From contig CM055871.1 in assembly GCA_029582165.1 (NCBI GenBank), positions 2,735,501 through 2,799,500 on the forward strand: a stretch of DNA of 64,000 bases. Direction: 5' to 3'. A program made the translations under genes and the position numbers. Below are positions 1 to 12,114 of the stretch, piece after piece (positions within the stretch are counted from its first letter, which is position 1; each line of letters begins with the position of its first letter). Source of the DNA: Portulaca oleracea (Eukaryota > Streptophyta > Magnoliopsida > Caryophyllales > Portulacaceae). The notes beneath the pieces were generated by a model. The model had not been told where the DNA came from. It searched no databases and worked only from the letters and a program-made list of their open reading frames with translations.

Positions 1-2072
1 CTTCAGACACAGATGTCAGTTCATCATTTGAAGCGAAAGAAATATACAAACATCAGTAAAATATTTAACTGTAAAATTTTGTAGAAGCTTCAGGAGAAAG
101 CAACCAACTAATTACCCATGGCATCACAGTTCTCATGGATATGTTCCTCAAGTTCAGGCTTCTTCAGGCATGCCTCTAGATCACTCTGCAGATTTTTGTC
201 CACTGTTTGCTCAACTTCAACAGCAGCCACAGATGCAGGACATTCTTCTTCATCTTCCACATTAAGGTCCGCTATTTTCTTAACCAAACGCCTGCAAAGT
301 GCAGAACCATCTCGAGCAGATTTCCATGCAGTTGTTTTCCTGTCAGTACGGCCTTGGCGGGTCCGAGTTGAAGTCATCCGTGATGTTTCAGGAGACTTTA
401 TGGCTAGGGGATCATACCCTTTTAGGAATTCATCGAGTCCTTCAATCTGTAACAGTGTATTAATTAGCACATAACTTGACTATCCCCATACCATCTCAAA
501 TAAGAACAACTCTCCTGTTGTCATGGGTTTGAACCAAAATAATGGCAAGAATGTTTATTGGAATAAGAATGGCCATATGCATGAAGCCTAATCAAGGACC
601 GACTGCTCGTAAAAGCAACTTACAGTTTCAAGGGACTCAAGAGCATCTGCCATTGCAGCATTTGTGGTATTGGCAGGTATTTTGTTCTTTTTACAGAGGT
701 TTTGCAAGTCCTTCCTACCAAGGCTGTGGAAGTCCACCGTTTGCCTGCTGTTGGGCATCTCACTTGGCTCCTCTGGAGCTTCATTGACAACACAGTCTTT
801 GTCCACGTTCTCTGCGTTGTCATCCACATCAACAATTTCTTCCCCATCAATGTTACCTTCTGGCTTATCAACACATAATCCAGAAACCTCTTCTGATATT
901 GCTATTGACTCAATTCCTAAAAGACCAGAGAACAAAGAAATTGAAATAAAAATCTCAAAAAGTTGAACCAGCTTTTATCTTCATTGGTCAATTCAGGCAA
1001 AACTTAGCATTGTTCTCTATACCTTCAGATTGCTCCAAGTTTTCCTCAAACTCAGCCTGCAAATCTATCTCAGTCTTTTGCTGACAGGTGGTTTCTTGTT
1101 TTGCCTTTCTCCGCGTTGTGCGTGTAGCAGGAGTCTTTCGGGCATCAGTCCCCTCTGCAGCTGCTCTTCTTGTTCCACGGGTTCTTGTGGCCAATTTGGA
1201 GCACTCCAGTCCTTGTTTTGAGGGTTTTTGACGGGTCAAAGTTTGAGGAACGCTAGGTGAAGTAAGCGCAGATCTTACTGGAGATTCTGAGCCTCCATTT
1301 TCCAATTCATCCAGAAACTCTTCAATGCCTTCAACCTGTATTCATTGGATAACATTATTTTTAGATTTGGTTGAAGATTGGCCTGGATTTCATCTCTCTA
1401 AGTCCCGTAAAATTGTCCAGAAATTTATTAATAAATTTTCACTGCAATTAATTGTTTCACTTGCTGAGCAACATTTCAGTTTTCCAATCAATTTGCAAAG
1501 GCTTCCAATCTAATCAAACATTTTCTGATCGAGTAAGTACATGCCTCAAATCACAGTTGAATTCAAGCTACAGCAATTCTGTAATGGAACTACAGGGAAA
1601 CGACTAACTGATAGGCAAATTATAAACGGAAAAGTGAACTGCTGGTGGAATTTCGAATAGAACGGCAATCAATTCTTTCACTCTATTTAGAACATCTTCC
1701 GATAGAATCAAACATGAAATCTTCCACTCAAATCAAGCATAAAGAAACATTTTATGATTGTCTCAAACATGAACCTAACTATGTACAACTAGCAAGCAAA
1801 GAATCCAGAGGTAGAAGAAGACGTATTTCAATCAGGTTCATTAGGTTTCAGTTTATGCGACAAAAACAATGTCAATACTGAACAGAAACGAATCTCATGA
1901 TGATCGAATACAGCAAGATGAGAAGAAGCATTCCAGAAATTGACATGGAAAGACTTACGATCTCAAGAGAATTAAGAGCGTCGGCCATGGCAGCATTGGT
2001 TAAGTTGGCTGGGATGTTGTTTTTCTTGCACAAGGCTTGGAGGTCGCGTCTCTTCAAGCTGTAGAGATCCAT
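1..2072 (-). CDS. Acidic SAP-like-motif protein, copy 1 (5' part, runs off window)
   Basis: Spliced gene on the minus strand. Exons read: 2072-1959, 1335-1023, 916-624, 446-116; a fifth would begin at about 27. Exon 1 encodes a 38-residue motif starting MDLYSLKRRDLQALCKKNN, and exon 3 ends with a second version (VDFHSLGRKDLQNLCKKN). Each is followed in the next exon by E-G-[IL]-[ED]-E-F. Between them lie basic Arg/Thr-rich and acidic Asp/Glu-rich stretches. The motif resembles SAP/LisH-like helices in plant proteins annotated only as aspartic/glutamic-acid-rich; a nuclear or chromatin role is inference. All exon phases match copy 2 at 36.5-41.2 kb. Exon 3 is one codon shorter than in copy 2. 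The acceptor before exon 5 reads CAA instead of CAG, so splicing there may fail. The four exons seen have no stop or frameshift. Confidence 0.82.
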
Positions 2073-2249
2073 GGCTTCAACGTGAGATTGAAGTTGTACA
2101 GGTGGAAAGAAAAGAAGAGAGGGAGTTTGATTGCTGCAAAACGCTTCGAAAATGGCGGATATGCGATCAGAAAAGTGCGGGGGCAAGCTTAGGCTCTTAT
2201 AGTCGCCGTCTGGTCGACTTAGGGCAAATGGAGGAGCACACTGGAAATC

Positions 2250-2260
2250 TGACCGTTGGA
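2250..2260 (-). promoter_or_regulatory. MSA-type mitotic element upstream of acidic gene copy 1
   Basis: On the coding strand this reads TCCAACGGTCA, an exact match to the plant mitosis-specific activator consensus (YCYAACGGYYA) bound by MYB3R factors. It lies about 180 bp upstream of the ATG at 2072, and a TATA-like CTATAAGAG is nearer the start. The same element is conserved in copy 2. A G2/M expression pattern is inference from the motif. Confidence 0.6.
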
Positions 2261-2272
2261 GAGAGAGCGGAC

Positions 2273-4380
2273 CCAATCTTATTTTGAATTTGCACTTGGT
2301 GGGGATTATAATAATGATTTTATGAAAATATAAAGAAATTAGGGGAAAACAATTGCATGGGACATAATAAAATGGTTATTTTAATTAAAAAAGTGAAACA
2401 ATATTAGCATATTAATATTAACCATTATAAAAGCATCTAAAGAAAGAAATGTCACAAATGTTAATTTCCCTTTATACCCTTGTTATAAATAGTGATTTTC
2501 TTCTCATGTCAATCTCCTTTTTTTTTCTCTCATTGACATTAAATTTTACTCTGTAATCTAATCCTCTCTCTAATTCACTGTCTACTCTCACATTGTTCTT
2601 TTCATTTGCATCAGGTCGTCTCTCTTGGCTTCTTCATTCACACACACACACACACACATCCCAGCATCAACTCTCCTGTTGCTCTCGTCGTAGTAAGTCA
2701 TTTGCATGTTGTTGATCGATCAACCAAACTAACCCTTTCATCCATGCGCAGTTACGTAAATAGAAGATCGAATCTACAATTATTGCAGATCAAGCATTGA
2801 AATATTTTGTTAGCTTATCAGTTTAAGGTAAAAAGCAATTCAATTTTATTTAAATTGAAATTAGAGTTTTCGAAGATTAAAATTTGGGTTTTATTGATGT
2901 CAATTTGGTGTTATTAGTGTGAAATTCAGGTTTTAATATGTGCATTTGAATTGTAGTTCGGTTTCGTGTAGGACTTTTGGATGTAATTGGATTTTACTAA
3001 GCCTAATTGGATATGATGATTTTGTATGTTGTATGTCAATCAGCATAACTGGACAGAGGTGTTTGGGTTCCCTTCGATCTGTTCATATTAGTAATATTTC
3101 TTACAGCACCGTCAATTTCTGCAAAAATATTAATCATTGTTATTATGTGAGCAGTTTTTTTGTCCATTCGTTCCTGCTATTCATATGGTGATTTCCATTT
3201 GCAATCTACGATGTCTATACACATGTATGATTCTTGAATGAATGGATATATAACTTCAAGAAGGGATATTTTAGGCTTGCTAATAGCCTCTTGCTTCAGG
3301 GGCAAGGCTACCATACTGATACATCTAAAACACACTCCAATCATATTTATCATGTGTTCATTGAAAAGGAGAACGAACTAGGTGGAACTCATGGGATTTG
3401 GGATTGCAATTTAGTCTGTAAACACTGTTCATTGCATGCTCAGATAGATATTTTTGCTTTGAGCTAAACATGTCGCTCTGTTGGCTTGTCTGAGGATCGA
3501 ACCAAGCCATATGTTATAATCTGATCGTGATTGTAGCTTTGTTTCTATTTCTTGTCCATTGCGATATCCTTTTTAATTGTGCTATATGGAAGAAGTTCAT
3601 AATTTCAAGTCGAAAAATAAAAATGGTTGTTCTTGATGGAGTGCCTTTACCAGTAGCATTGCAACTGTTTTTGGAATTCTATTTGGGAATAGTGGAGGTC
3701 AATGTAGGTGGAGCTCCGATTAGTTTTCTTTTTTCTATAGCTTTTTACTTTACAAGTTGAACTAATATCTTGTATGGGTTATACATACACTTGATTAATG
3801 TTTTCTTATTCTAATGGACCCAACTTCCTAGTTGTTTGTAACATTGCTTTTTTGCCTCTTCATTTGGTCCCCTCGTATATACAACACCTCGCAATCAGGC
3901 TATCGAACCTGCCCTAAGAATGCTTCTAATATGAGCTGCCTCATTGGTTTTGGTTTTGGTTTTGGTAAAGTTGTATTGAGTTTTATGCGAGTCTCTTCAA
4001 ATTGGTCTCTCTATTGGTAATGATGCTTGTAAGGGTAAGGCCACCCACATTAGGATATCTCCAAACCCTGCCAATGCACTACTCTCACTGGGAGTTTTTT
4101 TTTTTTTTTTTTTTGTTGGCTTGTTGCATTGAGTTTTTGGTTACTGGATCTCGATCAAACCTGACAACATAGAAGTAATAATAGACCTTGTGTAGAAACC
4201 CTCCTCATGCAGGATGAAGGACATTGATCCAATCAGTAGCTAGACGTTTACTCTAGGAGAAGAGTTTTGATGTGAAAGACAAAAGGAGCTGTCAAAAAGG
4301 GAAGTTGACTATGATTATAATTTTCCATTCTCACTATGATTGAACTAATCATATCATTTGCATTGCAGGTCACCAAAGAA
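2273..4380. other. Intergenic region with promoter-like start and no supported gene
   Basis: Low-complexity AT-rich DNA follows the acidic gene promoter. A TATAAATAG at about 2484, a pyrimidine-rich stretch and a (CA)10 run look like the promoter and 5' UTR of something transcribed to the right, with a good donor (GTAAGT) at about 2693. No convincing coding exon follows. The short open frames here have no recognisable domain. It may be a non-coding transcript or a gene truncated by the copia element that starts near 4.4 kb. Confidence 0.35.
2639..2658. repeat. (CA)10 microsatellite
   Basis: Ten perfect CA units in a pyrimidine-rich, UTR-like setting. Confidence 0.95.
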
Positions 4381-7300
4381 AGGAAACTCTAAGAAAGGAG
4401 AGAAGATCGCATGCAAAAGGAAAGCCGAAAAGAAGGAAAAAAGATTGCAAGGAAAAGAAGGAAAGAAAATCATCTCCAAGGTGTACAGAGCTGTACGTAT
4501 AAATAGGATAACTTAAAGACTGAAGATCTTAACGATTCCAAAGAAGAAATCGAGTGCTAGGAAATTGACTTGAGAATTTTCCTAAGTGTTTTTGTGAGAC
4601 TTGTGTGTTCTATTGTAAGCCAAAGACGTTGGCAAGCTGAGTATTGAATCCTTAAAGGATCTAGGATTCAAAAGTGTGTTTTGCACCAAAGATGAGTTGG
4701 TGTGTGTTTGTCAAAACATATTCTTGAAAGTGCCCTTCAGTAGAGAACTCATCAAATAGTTGTTACAAAGACCTTACTCCTTGAGCAACCAGGTTACTAT
4801 CATTATGTATTCTGCTTAAGTCTGATTGAATAAAGGAAGTTCTTCATTCATATATCTCATTGTTCTTTACATCTATGAAGGTGATTTCTTAATCTGAAAA
4901 AGATTAAGAAACCTAACTCCTTTATCTTAAGTGTGCAAAATTTTTTATAACCCTATTCATCCCCCCTCCTCTAGGGTTCTTTCAATTGGTATCAGAGTAG
5001 GTCCACTAAAGAAGAGACTAACCGCTCTGTGGCAAAGGTCATGGGTGATAACATCATGGGTGAATTAGGTCAAGGACGTTCCTGGATCAGACCACCTCTG
5101 CTGTGTGGAGACAACTACAGGATCTGGAAACGACAAATGGAGATCTTTCTTAAAGATCTAGACAAAGACCTCTAGGATGTTGTCACAAATGGGGATAACC
5201 AATCCCCACCAAGACCAATGTAGATGGAACTACCACCAACAAGGACAGATCTGAGTATACAAATGATGAAAAAGAAAACGTCAAGAAAAATTGAATCTAC
5301 TCTTTTACAGTCTTAATTCTAACGAATTTAAAAGAGTGTCTACTTGTGAAACACAAAACAGGTATGGGACTTCTTGGTCACAACCTACGAAGGAACAAGT
5401 CAAGTCAAAGAGACCAAGATAGATATTCTTGTGCAAAAGTATGAAGCATTCAAGATGGATGATACTGAATCCATTGAGGCTATGTTCAAAAGGTTGAGCA
5501 ACATAATCAATCACCTGAAGTCATTGGGAAAGACATACTCCAATGAGGAAAAGGTAAGAAAGGTCCTCAGGTGTCTACCCAAGCGCAAGTGGGGTCCAAA
5601 AGTGACGGTCATTGAGAAAGCTCAAAACCTCAAAACCCTGCAGCGTGAAGAACTGGTTGGGAAACTCCTAGCACATGAAATTTAATTGTCCGATGAAGGT
5701 AATAGAAAGGAAGTTACTTGAAAACCAGCAAGGACCTTGATGATGAATCTAAAGAAGACGATGGAGAGACCGTGGCAATGCTGGCTAGAGGATTCAAGTG
5801 ACTATATAGAAGAAACCCTAACTTAAGGGGCTACTTAAGAGAATCCTTATCCAAGAAAGCCTCCCCTAAAGGTAAATCTCATCCCAAAGATGATTATGAA
5901 GTTATTAGATGCTTTGGTTGTGATGAAATAGATCACTTGGCAAGAGAATGTCCTTATGCCAAGAAGAACAAAGAATGACGAGACCCCAAGGGGAAGAGAC
6001 CAAACACGAAAGCCATTACAGTGAAAGTGAAAGTGAATCAGAGGAAATGGCTAATCTATGCCTTATGGAAAAGGACATTGAAGAAGATGAAACAAGCGAT
6101 GATTAGGAAACAATCAATAACCTCCTTCTTTGTGATAGAAAGACTCAAAAAAGTAGATTGCACAACTTGTTTCACTTCATTCACACCCTCACCAACAAAA
6201 TTCACTTTCTCATTGGAACTACTAAGACTCGCATCAAAACAGTAGCCAACCAACGTGAAATCATCCAAAGACTGGCCATGGAAAATTATAGTTTAAAAAA
6301 TGAAGTGCACCAAAGTCGAAGAGAATTGAATCAATTCCTAAACCTTTAAATAGACAAAGCTCATCCAGCTATGCACTTCAAATCCAAACAAACCTCTCCT
6401 CAGACAAAAAGTAGTAAAGGACATTCACCTCCACATAATCCTACAATAACCAAGGGGAAGGTCACCATCAGAACCATTTGGGTACCTAAAGGACCAACCA
6501 AAACCCCCACACAAAGACCACAGCTCCTAATGCAATACCTCTTACTGAAAAGGTTAGTTCTAAGAAACGTATAATGTCCTCTGGTGCAGGTGCGCTTCAC
6601 GGCTTACAGCGACCTGTGGTATGTGGACAGCGGATGCACAAGATACATGACTAGGGATCCCACCAAATTCTGCAACTTGAAGGACAACAAGAATGGAAAT
6701 GTCACATTTGGAGACAAAAGCCAAGGGAAGATCCTTGGAGTTGAGGAAGGTTGGTAAGAATTCAAACAATTATATAAGCAACGTATATCTTGTAGAAGGA
6801 TTAGAATACAATCTTTTGAGTATCCCTCAATTCTGTGATAAGGGGTACAAAGCCTGGTTTGGTAAAGAGTCCTGTGTGGTAGAAAAAGAGTCGCATGGAG
6901 TTGTCCTGAGAAGACATAGGATAAATAATGTGTATGTTATAGACCTCATTGATTCACTAACCAATGACCTTACCTGACTTAGAGCAGCCTCAGATGGCTC
7001 ATGGCTATGGCATCGTAGACTAGGACATATAAACATGACAATCCTTCAAAAACTAATGCTCTTAGGTTTGGTTACAGGTCTACCTCCTCATAACTTCATT
7101 CGAGACAAAATCTGCGAAGAATGTACAAAAGGAAAACAGACCAGAACCTCCTTCAAGTTAGTGTCCCAGGTTACCACATCTAGATGTCTATAATTACTGC
7201 ATAAGGACCTTTATGGACCTATACCTTATAAAATCCTAGGAGGTCGCTCTTACATGCTAGTTATTGTTCATGATTTTTCAAAATTCAGTTGGGTTTTCTT

Positions 7301-7970
7301 TTTGAAGGATAAGACATAAGCATTTCCTGAGTCCGAAAAGCTATACAGACATCTCAATGTCCTTACAAGACTAACATTGGTGTCAATCACAACAGGCCAT
7401 GGCAGAGGATTTGATAACCAAGATCAATTTGGTAAGTTATGTGATCAAGAGGGTGTCACCCACAACTTCTCTGCACCGAGAACACCCCAACAGAATGGTG
7501 TCGTCGAAAGGAAGAACAAAACACTAGAAAACATAGCAAGAACAGTCAACTGTGAGAACAATCTACCTCTTTTCCTTTGGGCCGAGATCATAAATGCAGC
7601 AAAATACATTCTCAAAAGATGCACCATAAGGCCATTCCTGAAAAAGACAATGTATGAGCTATTCAAAGGCAAAACACCCAACATAGCTCATCTCAAGGCC
7701 ATTGGATGCAAATGCTACGTTCATAACAACGGAAAAAAGGCTCTGAGCAAGTTCGAAGCAAGAAGTGAAGAAGGCATCCTAGTAGGATACTCCTCCACCA
7801 GCAATGCATACAAAGTCTACATAAAAGTATCCAAACAGTGGAAGAATCTATCCATGTCATCTTTGATGAATCGACAAACTCCACCACAACAATGTTCTCC
7901 ACGAAACTTCACTTCTACGAAAAATATTTTTTCAATCAAAAATATTAGGGAAGCTATCTAGTAAGGAGTG
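4380..7970 (+). mobile_element. Degenerate Ty1/copia retrotransposon (LTR end, gag, protease, integrase; no RT)
   Basis: A primer-binding site TGGTATCAGAGT, complementary to initiator tRNA-Met, starts at 4987 directly after an LTR-like end (...TTCTTTCA). TATAAATAGG near 4498 fits the LTR promoter. A gag start MGDNIMGELGQGRSW lies at 5041. A gag segment at 5374-5685 (coordinates in the same orientation) is followed by a CCHC zinc knuckle (C-x2-C-x4-H-x4-C) near 5910-5950. A protease D-S-G (LWYVDSGCT) lies near 6610. A GAG-pre-integrase stretch (LWHRRLGHIN) lies near 7010, and the integrase core runs to about 7800, including PRTPQQNGVVERKNKT. Many stops and frameshifts break it. It ends in the integrase C-terminus at about 7.96 kb, and reverse transcriptase and the 3' LTR are missing. 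The left LTR boundary is uncertain. Confidence 0.85.
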
Positions 7971-8099
7971 GCTAACCACGGGTAAACGCAACTCTAGATA
8001 CTTTCATTTGTCAATGAAAGCTAGGAAGAGTTGCAATTTTATTTCTAAACTGAAAATTGATGACAATTTTTCGATTGCACAACTAAAAACTTGTCATAT

Positions 8100-8310
8100 T
8101 GCGACGGAAAATTACAAAGGTGCGACGAAATTTTGGGACCGAGCGACGGAATTTTTTCCGTCGCAAAAAGCCTCGTCGCAAGGAACTTGTGACGGACCTT
8201 GCGACGGAATTTGGTTCCGTCGCAAGGTAATGCAAACATTTCAAAAAAATTTAAAAAATGAAATTATGTCTTGCGACGGAATTTTCCGTTGCAAGATTTT
8301 TTTTTTAAAA
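8100..8310. repeat. Cluster of GCGACGGAA / TTCCGTCGC inverted short repeats
   Basis: The 9-mer GCGACGGAA and its complement occur repeatedly in about 200 bp, in both orientations, with degenerate forms (GCGACGAAA, GTGACGGA, CCGTTGC). Clusters like this are found in subterminal regions of CACTA and other plant DNA transposons; the assignment is inference. It lies between the truncated copia and the LINE. Confidence 0.55.
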
Positions 8311-8384
8311 AAACATTTAAAAAAAAATCCTCCTACATTGTTTTCTCGGGACTTTTATGCTACAATTTAGTCTTTTTTTTTGTT

Positions 8385-11300
8385 ATATACTGCTGGTGGA
8401 ATTATGTCATATTCTATGATTATTAACGGAGAGACGACTAGGTTTTTAAACCAACAAGAGGTATTCACCAATCAAGGAGATCCCCCTTCCCCTTATCTAT
8501 TTATTCTATGATGCAACCTTTGATATTTGCACTAGCCAAGGAATCAATAACATGTAATAATGGCATTGAGTTCAAGATGTCTGCTGGTGGAAGCAGAATT
8601 TCAAGTTTATTCTTTGCTGATGATAGTCTTCTTTTTTGTCGTACAACATTAGAAGACTATCAAAAGTTACATTTTATTATAAATAGGTTTTGCATGAATT
8701 TTGATCAGTTAATGAATTTTCACAAATCTTATATGATCTTTTCTAAGAATGTTGAATCTAGAAATAAGCAGATTTTTGCGAGTATTTTTGGTATAAACCT
8801 ACAAAATCAAGCGGGGAAGTACTTGGGTTACCCCCTGTTTAAAGGGCAGCACACGAAAGAGACTTTTGTGCACTTTAGTGTGCTCTATAATTGCCACTAA
8901 GCTTTAGCTATGGAAGCTGAAACTTGTTCCAAGGCTGGTAGAACTACACTTATACAATCTCATATTGAATCTATGTCTTCCCATGTGTTGCAATGCTTTC
9001 GAATTCCAAAGGATGAATCTCATCAAATTGATAGAATTAGCCGCACTTTCTTTTGGAAGGATTTGAATACGAATAAGTGTCTTCCGTTGGTGGCCTGGGA
9101 TAAAGTTTGCGTACCTAAGCGCTTGAGACGTCTTGGGTTGAGGAAAATAGAATCAAAAAATGATGCAAGCTATTATGGAAATTTATGTTTGGTCAAGGAA
9201 TTTGGGTAGATTATATTCGGGCCAAATATGTTAAAAATAAGGATGTCTTCTCGGTATCTACCAAGCCCATGGACTCTTGGGCTTGGAGGTCTCTCTTGAA
9301 AGTCAGAACTCTCCTTGCTAAAGGCATCATATGGCAAGTTGGAGATGGGCGAAAAATAAAATTTTGGACGGACAATTGGTGTGCCTAAGGTAATTTGCTT
9401 GATTTATGCCAGATTACTGACCTGAGTACTGTGAATACTAATTTAAAAGTTGCTTAGTTTATTAACCCTGATAAACCTTGGAATTTGGAGCATTTGAGAT
9501 CTGTTGTGAGCCAAGAGGTGGTTGACTAAATTCGCTCCATCCTCTTTCCCTCTAACTATGTGGAGGATACTATTAGTTGGGGTTAACAATTTATAGTGAT
9601 TTTTCTACGAATTCTGCCACTTGGTTGGCTCATGAGGGGGTATATTTTGATAATGTTTGGGAATTCAGGTGGATTTGGAGTTTAGATATCCAACCAAAAC
9701 TTAAGGTTTTTTATGGCAACTTTAACATGAAGCCCTTCCAATGAAATCTAACTTAGTGTGTGTTTGGCCAAACTCTTTAGTAGCTTTTTAATAGAAAAAG
9801 TAGAAATTATGCCAAACAAATATATTCTCTAAAATAATTTCTAACTTTATAAAAAGCTAAAATTAGCTCCCAAGTCCTCTAGAAGTTGAAGCTACATTTT
9901 GTAGCTTCTAACTTTTAGTTTCTTAGGAGCTACTAGGAATTAAGGGAACAAAAAAATTTTCAACAAATATCTTTCAACTTTCCTATCAATGAAATTATAT
10001 TTCCATGTGTTTATTTTTAAGATACTTTTAATTTTCTTGAAGAAGCTTTATTTTCTTGTAATAATTGACTTTAAAATTTCATGTTTATCAATATATAAAA
10101 AGTAATTTTTGATGATAAGATTTTATTACCCATATATAGTTATGTTTAATTATTTTGCATCAACTAAATGAAATTTTTGGAGGAGAACCACAATAAGTAT
10201 TTTTTTTAATAGAAAGTAAAATCATATAACGAGGAAAATTAAATGTGTATTGTAAATTGTGAAAATTAAATTTAAAAAAAAAATCTAATACTCATTCTAT
10301 GAGGTCTTAAAGTAGCAAAAATAAGTATTAAAGTAGCAAAAATAAGTATCTATAAATGATCAAACACTAATTAATAGTTTCTACTTTTAAGAAGCGCTTC
10401 TATAAATACATTACCAAAACCTAAAACATTTGGGAGAAACAGTTTTTGCAAAACAGTTTTTAAAAAGTCATTTTGAAGAAGTAGGAGCTTGGCCAAACAA
10501 ACCCTTAGTGTGTAGGGGTATGAATAAATCATCCTTGTGTCCTTTTTGCAAAGCTGAGAAGAGAAGAAGGAGAATCATCTTTTTTACATTTAAGATTGGC
10601 AATTAGCTCTTCAACATGGTTTGATTCAACCGTTTCCTGGTATTCAAGATGATATCTAAGATTTTTTAAGCAGATGCAAGATGCAAATATCTAAATCTAA
10701 TTTTGATCGTATTATTGCTCTGTTTTGGAGTATTTGAAAATAATAGGTCAATTCCAAGTGGATGCACTCTACTTCAAGCGAAATGTGCCTCGACATAATG
10801 GAGGATCCGCCACAAACTTATGGATTCTATGATGACTCATGTCTACTCGTCTGCTTAACGTAATGATAGAGCCGGTGTGGGTTAGTTGGGCTAAACCTCC
10901 CCAAGGAATTGTTAAAATTAACTTTGATGGGTCTTAAGTTCAAGGAAATGTTGTGGATGGTTGTATTATTCGAGACTTCAAGGGCCAAGCCATTCAGGCG
11001 TCTTCCTTTAATTTAGAGAGGGGGGGTCTATTCTGGTTGCAGAAGCTACTGTTATGCATAATGGTGTCAGGGATGTCGTGTTTGCTGGTCATTGGAATAT
11101 TTTGATTGAGGGGGTAATGTAGTCCTTATCAATGCGGTTAAGGTACATTCAATATACTTTGGGAGATATCTACATTGGTTCAAGATATTCGAGCATATAT
11201 GGGAATCTGCAATGAAATTCGTGTCTCTCATATTTTTCGGTAAGAGAATAGAGCTATCAATCGACCGGTGAAACATGATCTTTCTATTAAAAATGTTGTT

Positions 11301-11440
11301 TTCTTAATGCTAGTTGTTATAAGGAGTTGTCAGTGATTATATTTGAGAATGTTCTTGGTAGATCCCTTGAAAAAGGGTTAGTTAGCCGTTAGTTGTATTT
11401 ATCCTTGCTAAAATCAAAAAAAAAGAAAAAAGAAAAAGAA
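8385..11440 (+). mobile_element. 5'-truncated, decayed LINE (non-LTR retrotransposon)
   Basis: Reverse-transcriptase C-terminal half: NQGDPPSPYLFI near 8475, then SSLFFADDSLLFCRT with the F-A-D-D catalytic motif near 8610, and KYLGYPLFKG at about 8820. A zf-RVT region with W-A-W-R-S and C-P-F-C motifs follows; it is split by a MITE at 9762-10504 and continues at 10514. An RNase H start (KINFDGS, then a stop) lies near 10915. The 3' end is an A-rich tail at about 11410-11440. Multiple stops show that it is dead. The 5' boundary is approximate. Confidence 0.85.
9762..10504. mobile_element. 743-bp MITE inside the LINE, exact TSD
   Basis: Flanked by direct repeats TTAGTGTGT at 9753-9761 and 10505-10513. 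The ends form imperfect inverted repeats: left GTTTGGCCAAACTC, right in complement GTTTGGCCAAGCTCC. Removing the element and one TSD rejoins the LINE zf-RVT reading frame. The 9-bp TSD suggests Mutator type; an 8-bp hAT reading is also possible because the ends are imperfect. Confidence 0.82.
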
Positions 11441-11519
11441 CTGACCTCCGCTGGACTTCTTGATGCACCAGGGACAGTAGAGAAAGTCACGGGAAGTCCT
11501 TGTAGCATTTGTCCCTTCC

Positions 11520-11878
11520 CAAAAAATTACTTAGGGGTACCCTAATTTTTGGTGAAATGTTTTTCTGGTACCCCAACTTTTAAAAACTAATTTTGAGGTA
11601 CCCTAACTTTTAGAATTAGAAATAATTAGGTGAATTTTCGGCCAATTATTTGAATTCAACGGTGAGTTTTAGGCGGGAAATTGATTAAGTGTTTTTATGG
11701 ATTAAAATGCCCTTTGTTTTCGTGGACAAAAATGATTTGAATCAATCGGAGTTTCGCCGGAAATTCACCTAGTAATTTCTAATCCTAACAGTTAGGGTAC
11801 CCCAAAATTAGTTTTGGAAAGTTAGGGTACCAAAAAATTATTTCTTCAAAAGTTAGGGTACCTCTAAGTAATTTTTTG
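11520..11878. mobile_element. 359-bp MITE with long TIRs and 9-bp TSD
   Basis: Terminal inverted repeats start CAAAAAATTACTTAG and continue for roughly 100 bp with repeated GGTACCCTAACTTTT modules. Perfect direct repeats GTCCCTTCC flank it at 11511-11519 and 11879-11887. A 9-bp TSD is the Mutator superfamily hallmark. No coding capacity. Confidence 0.88.
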
Positions 11879-12114
11879 GTCCCTTCCTCTTTTTATTTGC
11901 AAAAGTTTCACCTTTGACTTTACTCCAGAGGAAGTCAACCCAACTAAATATTTCACCATATTATTAATTGTGATCCACACCAAACACCACAATAAGTTGG
12001 TTGAGATTACTTAGTTGGAAGTCAAAAGAAACGGAGCATTATGAAATCAGGGTATGTTTCTAGTTCTAGCAGACAGCCATTAGCAGAGCTGTAAGTTTCA
12101 GCATTAAAAAAAGG

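Noticed and set aside
118..474. Plus-strand open frame of 118 codons
   Set aside because: It is antisense to exon 4 of acidic gene copy 1, whose minus-strand frame matches copy 2 exon for exon.
4381..4515. Lys-rich open frame after an acceptor-like TTGCAG as an exon
   Set aside because: No homologue recognised, and it overlaps the LTR promoter region of the copia element; composition alone explains the Lys richness.
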